A stretch of DNA of 64,000 nucleotides, taken from positions 235,874,719-235,938,718 of the forward strand of contig NC_081824.1 in assembly GCF_030867095.1 (NCBI RefSeq). Direction: 5' to 3'. This DNA is from Alligator mississippiensis. Lineage: Eukaryota > Chordata > Crocodylia > Alligatoridae. This document shows positions 38,163-49,395 of the stretch, piece by piece; within the stretch, counting starts at the first letter, position 1; each line of letters begins with the position of its first letter. Under the pieces are notes generated by a model. That model had not been told where the DNA came from. It worked only from the letters and a program-made list of their open reading frames with translations, and searched no databases. A program made the position numbers and the translations under genes.

Positions 38163-40040
38163 GTTCACTGGGATTCACAGGCAAAAACACTTCCTTTGTA
38201 TGTGATTGGCAGAGGGAATAGGTATCTCACACCTCTTGAATCTCTGTAAGACGTGCCAACAGCTGGAGGATTGATCAGTTTGCCAAGAACGCTAATACAG
38301 TTGCAACAGCCAGCTGTAAAGTAATATGTGCTCTTCCTACTCCTTGATAAAGATGTGTTTGTAGCTGATGATTTCTCCAGAGCAATGGGAGAGCCCTGTG
38401 GAAAGGAAATAGATTTGCTGACTGGGGAAAGAATGGCAACTACGATGAGCCTTGTTATGCATTAAATTTAGTGGTAAAGACCAGAAATCATAAGGCCATT
38501 CCAGCATGGAGAAGGGTGAAGATTACTATGACCCTTTATGATCATAAACAATATAAGGAAGCTAAATGTCACCCATATAAAAATGGTTGCCTGTATGAAT
38601 AATGTTTGCACGGAAAATTAGAGCATTGTTCCATTAGGAAGACCTAGTACACTCATTGTTGCTAAGTCTTATGATTTGATTTGGTCTTTTTAATATCACA
38701 GTTCCAAGACTTCTGAACTTTAGCTTTCATTTGTAAGTTTCTAGCCCTTGTGATTATGGAGAGAAGTTTGAAAAATGTACACCAATGTGTAAGAAAAAAA
38801 TCGAAGAAAAAAATTCCCCTTTTTCTTAAAAAAAAAAAAAAAGAACAAGTCTGTGGTTATTATGTACATTTCTTGATATTCTGGGGCCTGTCATGACTTG
38901 TTAATGCTTTTGGACTTGCTTTTAAAAAGCAAAGAACAATAGGTCTCCTATGTGACAAACCTCTGTAAAGTTATTGGATGTGGTCCTTGACTGCTATAGG
39001 TTTGTTTTGCAAGCTGTATTTCCCCTACTTGCTTGTCTCAGTGCACTTCTGCTTTACTCCTCTCTCAAACTTCCCTCGTTTTTAATCCCAAATTTCTCTA
39101 CGTCCAGTATAAATTCAGGCTCTCCTGCTTTTATTGTTGAAAGTATTTGCTCCAAACATGCAGTCAGAAAGCTACTTTATTAGATGAGTCATTGACACTG
39201 AAGGAAAGGCACCAACAGCTTTTTCATTTCTTTGCATGCATAATTCAGGTTCACACACCACATCCCACACATGAGCTAAAGCAGGGTAAGTTTGTTCCAG
39301 TTAGCACCGTGTCTGCCATGTCCTGTAAAAAAGCAAAAGCTTTGTGGGGTGCTGCCATATTATTTCCAGTCAGGCAGCCTCTCTCAGGAATACCAATATG
39401 TCCCAGAGGAGTAAGAGGATGTGATTAGGATTTTATTGTGAAAACTCCCCTAGGTTCAGACAGCATGCTAGCAATATACCTGTTAACAACAGTGTTGCCT
39501 TTGCAGCATACTGGAGATTACAGTAAAATTCTGCAGAGAAATTAATATTAAAGGATCCATTATATTCTTTAAGCCCTGACTTTTCCTTTTGTTCCCTCTG
39601 TAAAGGTAAGTTTTCTCTTTCGGGGCTGGGGGAGGCAGAAGAAACAGTTTGCACACTCTTTGACTGAAAAACTAGTAATGAAATCTTCCAGTATCCCTAA
39701 TTTGAATAATCACAGCAACAAACCCCACGTTTATCCAGTTATTCATTTCAGCTAAATATTTAACATATATTATCCAAATATTAACAGCATTTAAACTTGA
39801 GCCTGCAAATAGGGGTAAGGGGACAGAATCTATGAGTGACCTGAGCATACGGTAGCTAGCAGCTCTGCTTGTGATGTCTGGAGATGTCTGGCTATGCTTG
39901 CTGGAGTGCTGCTGTAAGCAGAATACAAGATATTGGAATGAACCTGCTGGCTAAATACTGCTCAGTCAGGAACCCAGAGCTTAGGCAAGGGGATCAGTGG
40001 CAGTGTTAATTGCCATTCCTCTGATGTCAAATTTCCAGAC
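38163..40040. other. Intergenic DNA, no gene recognised
   Basis: AT-rich sequence with a poly-A run at 38829-38842. No open frame has a motif and no transposon is clear. Confidence 0.45.
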
Positions 40041-40250
40041 CCAGGGGTTAGGGACAGACATTACACATAAACCAGTTTAAGTGATCAGAAACTGGTTCAA
40101 ACCTGTAACAGAACATAGGTTCAGTGCACATAAACCAGTCTCAAAATGGCTGAAACTGGTTTAAGATAAACCTGGTTGAATGTAGTATCAGACTTAACTG
40201 ATTTGGCTCAAACTGGTTTATGCAATGTCTGTCCCAGACCCCTTCCTGGG
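40041..40250. mobile_element. Inverted-repeat transposon with AAACCAGTTTAA core words
   Basis: GGGACAGACATTACACATAA then ACCAGTTT (40051-40078) faces AAACTGGTTTATGCAATGTC then TGTCCC (to 40235), an inverted repeat of about 27 bp with a two-base gap. The similarity continues weakly outward (CCAGGGGTTA against CAGACCCCTTCCTGG). The interior contains repeated AACTGGTTYAA words. CCAGACCC occurs at 40035-40042 and again at 40234-40241. It could be an 8-bp target duplication, but since the inverted similarity runs through it, it may be coincidence. Confidence 0.7.
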
Positions 40251-41225
40251 TTGAGTTAAACCAGAGTCTCTCAGCATCCCAGATGCTTGGCTGGGCTGGG
40301 CTGGGCTGGGCTTGGCTAAGCTGTGCTCTCTGCTCCAGAAAACAGGCTGGCCCCATCCTTCTCCTCCCTAGCCTGAGCTCCGGGGGAGACTGAAGGCACA
40401 GCAGGGTCTGCCTGGCTTCCTGCACTGCTCGCTGCTCAAGCAGGGATTCCCTACTCCCTTCCTCCCTGCCATCTCCCACAGCATGGACCCCAGCCCCACG
40501 GACCTTAGGCATGTGGTATGCTAGTTAATGCCGAGAGGTGTCTGTGTGTGTGTCTCTCCAATTTCACTGGGGCAGGCAGACAGTGTCAGCATAGGGCTTT
40601 CTGGAGCTAATCAACAGGTCAGTGGGTAATGTCCCTCCATTCCTTCCTTGGAAAAAGCTGTTTAAGAAGAGCTTGAACTGATGAGAGAGGTTTGTTTTGC
40701 TGATGGGCTGATAAGACAGTGCTTTGCTGATGGCTGATAATACTGTGGTTTTATCAGCCCCCTGGCTGGTTTGCAGCCCTGTCAGGTTTGCAGACAGGTT
40801 TGATGACATGGAGAGAGAGATTGAAAAGCTCAGTATCACCAACAAATGCATGCACTGCACCCTCCCCCTCAGAATGCTAGCCTGGAACTGGGGTCTAGCA
40901 ACACTCCCGCTCCTTGAGCAGCCAGCGGGGAAAAGCCTGAGAAGGTGCAGGCAGGGTGGGGGGTTTACACCCCTCCCTAATCAGAGTGCCCTGCCAGGGC
41001 TTGGTCATACCCACTGCCAGGCTTAGCTCAGTACTGTGAAAGGGAAGGGAGGGCTGTTCTAACACCCCCTGGCTTCTAGCCTAAGACACTGAAGGAATGT
41101 GCCTGCATTTCTGGAATGAAAAGGGAATATCTATCTTGAAGTCAGTTCAAGCCTTGCAGATTAAACTAATCTGCAAAGATTGAATCAATTCAGGCTCAGG
41201 CTTTTTGAATGTCTGTCCCTAGCCA
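40251..41225. other. Non-coding interval ending in a lone inverted-repeat terminus
   Basis: No gene is supported; the 123-codon frame at 40141..40512 on the - strand overlaps the GGGCT repeat and an inverted-repeat element. At 41208-41222 the sequence GAATGTCTGTCCCTAG is the inverted form of the left terminus at 40047-40061. Inside it lies a short hairpin, GCAGATTAAACTAATCTGC (41156-41174). This may be the true right end of a longer (about 1.2 kb) element that starts at 40041, or the end of a separate truncated copy. Confidence 0.45.
40289..40312 (+). repeat. (GGGCT)n short tandem repeat
   Basis: Four to five copies of the pentamer GGGCT with flanking variants. Confidence 0.9.
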
Positions 41226-41229
41226 TGAG

Positions 41230-41466
41230 GAGCTCTGTAGGCTGGATAATGTGGCCCTGCAGCCAGATCATGCCAGCACGTGACCAGATCTGGCCAGCAC
41301 AGGGTTGGGCCAGTGCACAGCCAGATTGTGATGGCACATAGCTGGACCTGGCAGGTATAGGATTGCGCCAGCATGTGACCTACAGGTGAATCTTACACAC
41401 CAACACTGCATGGGATCCAGCCCGTAGATTGACCCCACACTTGTGGAGCCAAGGGGTTGGGCACCA
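41230..41466. repeat. hAT-like fragment with internal GCCAGCAC minisatellite
   Basis: Variants of GCCAGCACGTGACCAGATCT and GCCAGCACAGGGTTGG alternate with a compound period of about 57 bases. The block ends in GTTGGGCACCACTAG, which resembles a hAT-Charlie terminus in reverse. The left end is eroded. It is non-coding. Confidence 0.5.
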
Positions 41467-42566
41467 CTAGGCTAGGGGAACCTTTTGTGACCTTCATGAT
41501 ACTACAGTATAAGGATAAAGAGATATTTAATAAAATAAAAAATATATTGAATATAAAATTGATCAGAAGAAATATTTATCTTAAAAATTCATCCTTTACC
41601 AGCTACTAATACATGAAAGGTGGGATTCAAGGAATGATTAGATACTTACAAGGATAATGAGTGCATGTTCTATTAAGTTAAATAGAATAAAGGCTAAAGG
41701 GGTATAAACTCCTGTATTTCTGGGGCAGCAAGTTATGCTGATTATAAATTGACAAGAACTTAGGGCGCAATGTCCTCTTTGCACAGGTTTCCCACTGTGT
41801 AATTTATTATCCTGTTCTCTGGAGCATCTGGCACAGGCTGCTGGCAGTAACAGCATACTGGAGGAGATGGAACATGAGCTAGAAATTACTGTGTTCCTAT
41901 GACAGATTTGCAACTTTCAGAATCAGCTCAGCTTAATTTGCAAGTGCAAACTGTGAGTAACACAAACCATCTCATCAGGTGACCCCCTATCACTCAAAAT
42001 ACAGATGGATGTTGTTAAGCTTGCTTACATGTGCATTGTAACTATTGCTTTTGTGCTGCCGATTCTTATTTGATAAGATGGTTGATAAGTGGTGCTTATA
42101 TGTATTTTGGTAAAGGTTGATTGCCATAGATTAAAAACGGAGGTTATAGTTGACAATATAAATCCATAATGGGGAGAAGGTGGGGGGGAAGATGTATTCT
42201 GAGGGATCTGGAACTTCATTCTTTTCTGCAAAATAGATTTCTTTCCTTTCAGTTACTGAGTACAACACAATAGGATATACTGCCCATACACATTTTTAAG
42301 TAGCTGACTAATATGGTCAGGAGAATAGGGAATTCCCCCAGACCACTTGACATTCCTTGACATTTATGTATGTGTACTGCACTTCATGTGCTTCCTTGTG
42401 CACCCATGATTTTTTCTGACCAGTGAGGGAAAGATTATCAGAAAATACAGAAGTCAAACTGAACAAAATCTCACTGGAGAAATGAAAACATGTTCATGGT
42501 CAGAAGGTCATGGTCAAAAGGATAGGGCATTCTTTACTTTGTCCACTTAAAGCCATGACATTTACT
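41467..42566. other. Intergenic DNA, no gene recognised
   Basis: AT-rich and apparently unique sequence. The 91-codon frame at 41638..41913 (-) shows no motif. Confidence 0.45.
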
Positions 42567-42920
42567 GTAAGTAGAGGTGCACCAATACATTGGTCTGATA
42601 TCAGATCGGCACCGATATAAAGAAAATTGACTATATTGGAAATAGGCCTGATGTGGCCAATAATTTGGTCGATAAATGCCCCTGTGTGCACTGGGAAGAG
42701 GGCTACAAGGGGGGGGGGGGCTACAGCCCCCCCAAATTTTGCCATAGCCCCTGCATAACCCCCTCCCAGTGCCACCACCACCCGCCCCGAGCACAGCACG
42801 CCCCAGCCCCCCTTCTCCGGGATAGCCTGGCATGAATCCTGGCCCCAGCCCACAGCTGCAGTGCAGCCCACCCCACCCTGCCCCATTTGGCTCCAGTGAC
42901 TTAAATGGCAGACTGTAGTA
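42567..42920. mobile_element. hAT-like element, GCACCGATAAATTGG family, left end
   Basis: AGAGGTGCACCAATACATTGG followed by GATATCAGATCGGCACCGAT and GATAAATGCCCCTGTGTGCA matches, in order, the element that starts at 59482 in the THUMPD2 intron. A 12-base G-run follows at 42709-42720, then a C-rich region. The right end was not found; a probable LTR starts at 42957. Confidence 0.6.
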
Positions 42921-42956
42921 TATATGGTGATCAGAATGTGGTCCCTATATACCGCC

Positions 42957-43935
42957 TGTCTCAGGGCACTAAGGTGCCTGTTCCTTTAAGGGCAAAAACT
43001 GCCTAGAGGGAGGGCCATAGCAGCTGGGAAAAAACCCCACAGGTGCAGGGTACTGTGGCAGCAGGCTAATGAGGGAATTAGCCTTCACCTGCTCCAGGTC
43101 AGGGTTGGGACTAGAGGTTTAGTTCTCTGGCAGCAAACAAGGAGGAAGGAGCTTATAAAGGAAGCTACTTGGAGTTGCTTGACTGCCTGTTCTGCTCCTG
43201 GTAGGATTAAGAGGCTATAGGAGCTCATAAGTGCTGGTGGGGAGGAGGCCCATTCAACTGAGAGAGAAGCTTGCCTTCTTAAAAAGGGATAGTGTGTGGA
43301 CCCTATGTTATTGTTGTGTTGTAGCCCAGGGGCTTGTGCTTTCTATTGTTATTTAAACCAGTGGACCAGACTGAGGCTATTGGGGAGGAGGAGGCCTCAC
43401 TGGGGCACACTATAGTGTAGAAACCCCAGCGCCAGAGAGGGTGCGGAGACAGAGGGGGGATGAGCAGACCCCAGCACCAGAGGGCGCAGTGACAGGCACA
43501 GGCTGCAGAGAGCCCAGCTCCAGAGAGGGCGTGGTGACTGGGGGTGAGCAGAGCCCAGGGCCAGAGGGTGTAGTGACTGAGGCTAGACTAAACTGAGGCC
43601 TCAACACAGGAAGACAACATCTATGTACCATCTGCGAGGCATGGGGCATGATAAAGGGGTAGTTTTGGAGTCACGCATCTAGCCCATAAGGCTTGGGGCT
43701 ATCGTAAAGCACCTCCTGAGTGTGGGATCCAATAAAGGGGTCCAACAACCCACTGGGTTTAGAGGAATCTGTCAGGACTGTGACCGAGCAGCAGCTTGAG
43801 GGCAGCCTCCCAATTCATCATTTATATCAGCAAGATGTGGCAGGCGAGATTAGTAGGCACCCATAGGGTGGCACTGGCATGGTCATGGTGCTCTAGGGAC
43901 ATCACGGCCATTCCTGGGGAGGCTGTATCATGACA
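42957..43935 (+). mobile_element. Probable solo LTR (Ty3/gypsy-like) with an internal minisatellite
   Basis: The block starts TGTCTCAGGGCACTAAGG and ends ATCATGACA, giving TGTC...GACA inverted ends as expected for an LTR. It carries a TATA-like TTATAAAG at 43153-43160 and an AATAAA at 43731-43736. A four-copy GC-rich tandem repeat (43424-43590) lies between them. The flanks CCGCC and CCAAC are at best a degraded 5-bp duplication. I see no gag or pol sequence. The assignment is by architecture, so confidence is moderate. Confidence 0.45.
43424..43590 (+). repeat. Minisatellite, about 41-45 bp unit, four copies
   Basis: Units begin CCCCAGCGCCAGAGAGGG (43424), CCCCAGCACCAGAGGGCG (43469), GCCCAGCTCCAGAGAGGG (43512) and GCCCAGGGCCAGAGGGTG (43553). 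Each is followed by a GTGACTG/GTGAGCAGA-type segment. Divergence between units is moderate. Confidence 0.85.
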
Positions 43936-46550
43936 CCAACATGCAGCATAATGTTGATATTTCAAGATATATTAGAACAGGGTACTCAGCAACATAATTT
44001 CCCATTGACTTTGGTGGAAGTTATGAATGCTCATCATTTCTGAAAATCAGGCATTCTAATTACTTTCAAAATCTTATCTGAAAGAGTCCCACTCTACTTT
44101 GCCCGTACATTCAGGGCTTTGTAGTATGGAAGCAGTCATTTCTTGCAATTAGCCTCTGTTGGAGGTTCAGATTAGTTTCAGTTTCCAGGTAAAGGAAGAT
44201 TCTTACTACACACTGGGGACCTCTGAAATATTAGCAATTCAGTGTCATTCAAATGTAAAAAAAGGAAGCTGAGGGGTTCATTAATATTAAAAGGTCAGAA
44301 GGGATATAAACACTTTCTACTGGCTAACTAAGCTGAAAGCATGACCTGAAATGCTAAAAAACACGTGCAGCTTTCCTCATTATTTCTTTCAGCAAGCAAT
44401 AAATGCAATGATAATTCAGAAGAACTAGGAACCCAGAAGACCTCAGAAGCATTTTATGGTGCAGTGCTAATAGTCATCATTGAGTCTAATAAATATAATC
44501 ACAAATTCTGATATGGAATTGATGAGCCTAATAATATTGTAATAATACATATTTTTTTTCTTTCAAGCTTGCTTAGACAGAGCTTTTCATTTTAAAATTT
44601 CTAGATCTTAATCTATCATTCTAATGCTGATACTGCCATCTAGTGGTTAGATCATTGTTAGGTTTATATATTCATTATCTCCTTCAAATATAACTTTCCC
44701 ATAGGTAGTAAGACAGATCCTTGACTACCAAAGTTGTTTTTGGAAGTTTTAATCATACTACACACAAATTAATGCAATTAACATTGCCAAGTAACAGAAG
44801 CTTTATTTATTGTGATCTGAGTAAATAGTCTTGTCCTTCTACCAAAGTATTCAACTGAATGAAGGGTTGTGTGGGACCTGGGCTAAAGAGCTGCACCGGA
44901 GTAGGGCCCAGGTGCCATATTCTCAACAGGTGTTTTTGGCCCCTTGTTTTTATATAACTTCCTGCCACAACTTGATGTTAAATGAAAAGGATATAAGGAG
45001 GTGATAGCTAACCGTAGTAGGGTTAATTGAGAAGGGTACAGATCTTAGTGTCTGAATGTCTTCTGTGGGGCTCTGCCTCCCCTACACCCCACTCCTTTCC
45101 ACTCAGGTGTTTCTGTGCTGTGATCGGGGTAGGCATCTGTTCCCCTAGGCACTTGCCTTCATGTAATGGAAGAAAAGGTCCAGCTAGTGATATCCATATT
45201 GCATCAACATTAATAGAGGAATACAACATAAATAAGGGTGTCCACTGTCTATGATCTGAGCTTCAGCCTTATAGTTTATGTCCACCTTCTCCTTGGGCAG
45301 CTAGGCTCTTCAGAGTTCACCTCCCAGTCATGAACCTGGTTCACAGAGTAGGCCTGTATCAGACCAACCCCTGCAGCTAGTTTGGGGCCACGGGCACTAT
45401 AAACCTCCATGAGGCCTTTGCAGGTACCTGGTATCCAGTGTCCACAAAGTGGTCCTCCTGCTGTGGGAGCCAGTGCTCAGCTGGTTTTGGATAAGACTTC
45501 CGTGGTGGGATAACAGCGTGAGCCTATGCTAGTGCCTCCCTTACCCTGGGGCTGGCCCTGCCCTATGAGGAAGTTCTGGGTTGATCTGAACCAACCCGTA
45601 CCCTTGCCTCCCCCACGTGCTTTGCAGCTGCTGCCAGGTGCTGAGAGCCCCTGCAGGCAGGGCTCTTCATTGGCTGCAGCTACAACCTCCTGGCTCTAAA
45701 TTGTGCCAAGCATGCTGGCCACTTGCTCCTGGCCTCAGCTGGGCTCCAGGGCTGGGTGGAACCCAGCTTCCTTCTCCCAGCTCTGCCCGGGAGACAGGCA
45801 CACGGAAACTGCATCACCTACCGCTTCCAGGGGAAAGCATGTGGGGGCCGGGGGGGGGGGGGTGCACTGCCTGCTCATGGGATTGTCACCCACCACTGGG
45901 ATGACTTGGGATCCCATGGGCCGTGAAGCATCCCAGCAATCATCACCCTAGTGAATGTGGGACCGAGCCAGGTCCCTGCTACAAGGACTTGGCTCAAATC
46001 CGTTACAGTGTCTGTGACCAAGCTGGGACTAGAACTCCAGGCTGTTTTCAGGAGACAGAAGGCAAAATGTACCGGTGGACTAGGGCCAGATTTCAGATAA
46101 TTGCCTAAGGAACAACTTAGGAGGAATTTAGGCACTTAAATCCAATATAGCAATCCACAAAATCCCTGCCAAATCTCTTTGACACTTAAGGCTAAGTACA
46201 GGAGTTCAAGAAGCCCAAGGCAGAAGCACTCTAACTTTTGAGCGTTATTCTAATGACCCAAAGTTACAATGGGAGCAAGAAGAACACACATTAGCCCCTG
46301 GGGGTGGGGCTCATAGCCTACCTGGACTGCCTGTGCCCATCGAGTAGGGGGGCTCTCACACGCCCCCCAGCATGCCCCACAGGTTCCCCAGGCTGCCAAA
46401 GACTCACAAGCAGAACAGAATATCCAAGCCACCCCTGATTGGCTGGCAAGGACATCACAGCCGCTCATCATGGCATGCACCCTCCTGGCCACAAACCACC
46501 AGCAAGCCGTTCCATGCATGCCCATCCACTGCACCCTGCACGTGCACCTG

Positions 46551-46553
<3 letters not shown>

Positions 46554-46584
<31 letters not shown>
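46554..46584 (+). repeat. (TG)n microsatellite
   Basis: About 15 TG units. Confidence 0.95.
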
Positions 46585-46587
<3 letters not shown>

Positions 46588-46690
46588 AGATGCCTGGGTT
46601 TGATGTGTGTGTGGTGTGTCCCCATAAGCAGCACTAGAAAATATTTTTTGTGGGGGCTGGTTGTGCAGAGCGTGCCCACCTGATCCCCGC

Positions 46691-46715
46691 TCCTCCCTCC
46701 CTCCCTCCCTCCCTC
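46691..46715 (+). repeat. (CCTC)n short tandem repeat
   Basis: About six tetranucleotide units. Confidence 0.9.
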
Positions 46716-47319
46716 AGGGCTATTTCTGGACCGGCATGCACTGGTTGGTACTGTGCACACAACGGAGGAGGAGTGCGTGGCGGGGGCACTGGGTGCGGTG
46801 CTGCGGCAACGGTGGCACTCGAGCCCAGTTTTGTGGGGGCTAAGCCCCATTAGCTCTGGCCTTCCACTGCCTATGTGTGTCCCAGACACTTGGGTCCTGT
46901 GTATGTGTTTGTCTGAGTTAATCAATGCCGGGGACCAACTTTTGGGATGAATATCTCCAGATCGACCACTCCCAGAGTCCTATTCAAAATTCATCAACGG
47001 ACTCCCAAACCTGCACATACATGCGGACGACCCCTGGGGCTGACAGATGCCATCCAGTAGCCACCGAGGGGGAAGTCCCACGAGGGTCAATGACCCCTGG
47101 ATTGGGCAAACCTGAAAACTGGGGAGTCACCAAAGTCTGCCAAGGACAGATAAAAAGCAGTGAAAAGTGACCCTCAGCGGCGCCCTCTTGATCTCCAACT
47201 TGACCAGCACCCGACCTGTCCAACCAGAAGGACCAGCCAGCGACCCCCTTCTGGAGGATAACACCACTCTGAAAGAAGCCTTGACTGGCCATCGACGGCA
47301 GACTCCAGCGCCTGTGGGA

Positions 47320-49259
47320 TAGATTCATAGATTCATAGATGTTAGGGTCGGAAGGGACCTCAATAGATCATCAAGTCCGACCCCCTGCATAAGCAGGAAA
47401 GAGTGCTGGGTCTATATGACCCCAGCTAGATACTCGTCTAACCTCCTCTTGAAGACCCCCAGGGTAGGGGAGAGCACCACCTCCCTTGGGAGCCTGTTCC
47501 AGACCTTGGCCACTCGAACTGTGAAGAAGTTCTTCCTAATGTCCAGTCTAAATCTGCTCTCTGCTAGCTTGTGGCCATTGTTTCTTGTAACCCCCGGGGG
47601 CGCCTTGGTGAATAAATCCTCACCAATTCCCTTCTGTGCCCCTGTGATGAACTTATAGGCAGCCACAAGGTCGCCTCTCAACCTTCTCTTGCGGAGGCTG
47701 AAAAGGTCCAGTTTCTCTAGTCTCTCCTCGTAGGGCTTGGTCTGCAGGCCCTTGACCATACGAGTTGCCCTTCGCTGTACCCTCTCCAGGTTATCCGCAT
47801 CCTTCTTGAAGTGTGGCGCCCAGAATTGCACGCAGTACTCCAACTGCGGTCTGACCAGCACCCGATAGAGGGGAAGTATCACCTCCCTGGACCTATTCGT
47901 CATGCATCTGCTGATGCACGATAAAGTTCCATTGGCTTTTCTGATGGCTTCGTCACACTGCCGGCTCATGTTCAACTTGGAGTCCACTAGGACTCCAAGA
48001 TCCCTTTCCACCTCCGTGCCACCCAGCAGGTCATTCCCTAGGCTGTAGGTGTGCTGGACATTTTTCCTCCCTAGATGCAGCACTTTGCATTTCTCCTTGT
48101 TGAACTGCATCCTGTTGTTTTCTGCCCACTTGTCCAGCCTATCCAGGTCTGCCTGCAGCTGTTCCCTGCCCTCCGGCGTGTCCACTTCTCCCCATAGCTT
48201 TGTGTCATCTGCAAACTTGGACAGAGTACATTTCACTCCCACGTCCAAGTCGCTGATGAAGACATTAAAGAGTATCGGTCCAAGGACCGAACCCTGCGGG
48301 ACCCCACTGCCCACACCCTTCCAGGTCGAGACCGACCCATCTACCACGACTCTTTGGGTGCGACCCTCTAGCCAATTCGCCACCCACCGGACTGTGCAGT
48401 CATCCACATCACAGCCTATTAATTTGTTCACCAGTATGGGGTGGGATACCGTATCGAAGGCCTTCCTGAAGTCCAGGTATACGACATCCACCCCTCCTCC
48501 TGTGTCCAGGCGTTTCGTAACCTGGTCATAGAAAGAGACTAGGTTGGTCAGGCACGATCTGCCCGCCACAAACCCATGCTGGTTTCCCCTCAGCATAATT
48601 TGTCCTGCCGGGCTCTCACAAATGTGAGCCTTGATAATTTTTTCAAAGACTTTACCAAGGATGGAGGTGAGACTGACCGGCCTATAGTTGCCCGGGTCCT
48701 CCTTCCTCCCCTTTTTGAAAATGGGGACCACGTTAGCCCTTTTCCAGTCCTCCGGGACTTGGCCTGTGCGCCACGAGCATTCGAATATTCCCGCCAGTGG
48801 CTCTGCAATGACGTCGGCCAGTGCCTTCAGCACCCTGGGATGGAGCCCATCCGGGCCTGCCGACTTAAAGGCATCCAGTTCTTCCAAATGACTCTGCACC
48901 ACCTCAGGATCTACGCATGGAAGTCTGGCGCCTTGCTGCTGCCTCTCTACAACCCCAGTGAGAGACTTGTCGTGCCCCTCGCTTAGGAACACTGAGGCAA
49001 AGAACTCGTTGAGGAGTTCAGCCTTGTCCCCTCTATCTGTCACCAATTGCTTCTGCCCATTTAGCAGGGGTCCTATTACTCCCTGGGCCTTCCTTTTACT
49101 CCCTATATTTCTAAAAAACAATTTCTTGTTGTCCTTTACTTGGGTTGCCATCCTCAGCTCCATGGTAGCTTTGGGCCGCCTAACTGCCTCCCTACAAGCA
49201 CGAGCAGAGGAGGTATATTCATCTTTAGTGAATAGGTATACCTGACTCTTGTAGCTCGT
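47320..49259 (-). mobile_element. Young CR1 LINE, 5'-truncated
   Basis: The 3' tail, two copies of ATTCATAG (47323-47338), is followed by ATGTTAGGGTCGGAAGGGAC and CCGACCCCCTGCATAAGCAG, the CR1 3' UTR in reverse. The coding part runs from 47412 to the 5' break at about 49259, where ORF2 sequence stops at a (TG)n-(G)n run. Missing are ORF1, the endonuclease domain and the 5' UTR, as is usual for CR1. The whole remaining ORF2 is open, so this is the youngest element in the window. It appears to have inserted into an LTR-like sequence. Confidence 0.93.
47412..49258 (-). pseudogene. CR1 ORF2 fragment: complete reverse transcriptase and C-terminal domain
   Basis: CR1 ORF2 encodes an endonuclease plus reverse transcriptase that copies element RNA onto a nicked chromosome. 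This copy lacks the endonuclease. The open frame is 633 codons from an accidental upstream ATG (49313); true CR1 sequence begins around residue 19. In that numbering, GNYRPVSLTS is at about 208-217, motif A LDFRKAFD at 290-297, PQGSVLGP at 349-356 and the FADD catalytic box at 367-370. Then follow RMQFNKEKCKVLHLGRKN and the C-terminal QRRATRMVKGLQ and EERLEKLDLFSLRKRR segments. All three catalytic aspartates appear present and no stop or shift is seen. With no endonuclease and no promoter it cannot retrotranspose alone. Confidence 0.92.
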
Positions 49260-49262
49260 TAT

Positions 49263-49300
49263 TGTGTGTGTGCATGTGTGTGTGGGGGGGGGGGGGGCGG
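49263..49300 (+). repeat. (TG)n followed by a 14-base G-run
   Basis: Imperfect TG repeats run directly into G at 49284-49297, immediately next to the 5' break of the CR1. Confidence 0.9.
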
Positions 49301-49395
49301 GGACCAGCCCCAAGGTTTATGATTTAACTTCATTACAGTGTTTCAATCCGCCTAATAAACCAGAATTTTAAGGATTCCGAGTTTGACATTTGTAG

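Larger units (their letters stand above)
43936..46900. other. Intergenic DNA, no gene recognised
   Basis: There is an AT-rich part (43936-44800) followed by a GC-richer part (45000-46900). Contents recognised: a 13-base G-run at 45850-45862, a (TG)n microsatellite at 46554-46584 and a (CCTC)n run at 46691-46715. Open frames crossing these (for example 46455..46925 on the - strand) are repeat artefacts. Confidence 0.5.
46905..49395 (+). mobile_element. Probable LTR interrupted by a CR1 insertion
   Basis: The left part (about 46905-47319) contains GATAAAAAGCAGTG at 47149, a TATA-like box, within a non-repetitive block that ends abruptly at the CR1 tail. The right part (about 49300-49395) contains AATAAA at 49354-49359. 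Read together without the CR1, TATA box, leader and polyadenylation signal are in the order expected of an LTR. The TG...CA ends are not certain (candidate right end near GTAGCCAACA, 49391-49400). This is an inference from layout. Confidence 0.35.

Noticed and set aside
46455..46925. 156-codon - strand frame with His-Thr repeats
   Set aside because: It is created by the (TG)n and (CCTC)n tandem repeats.
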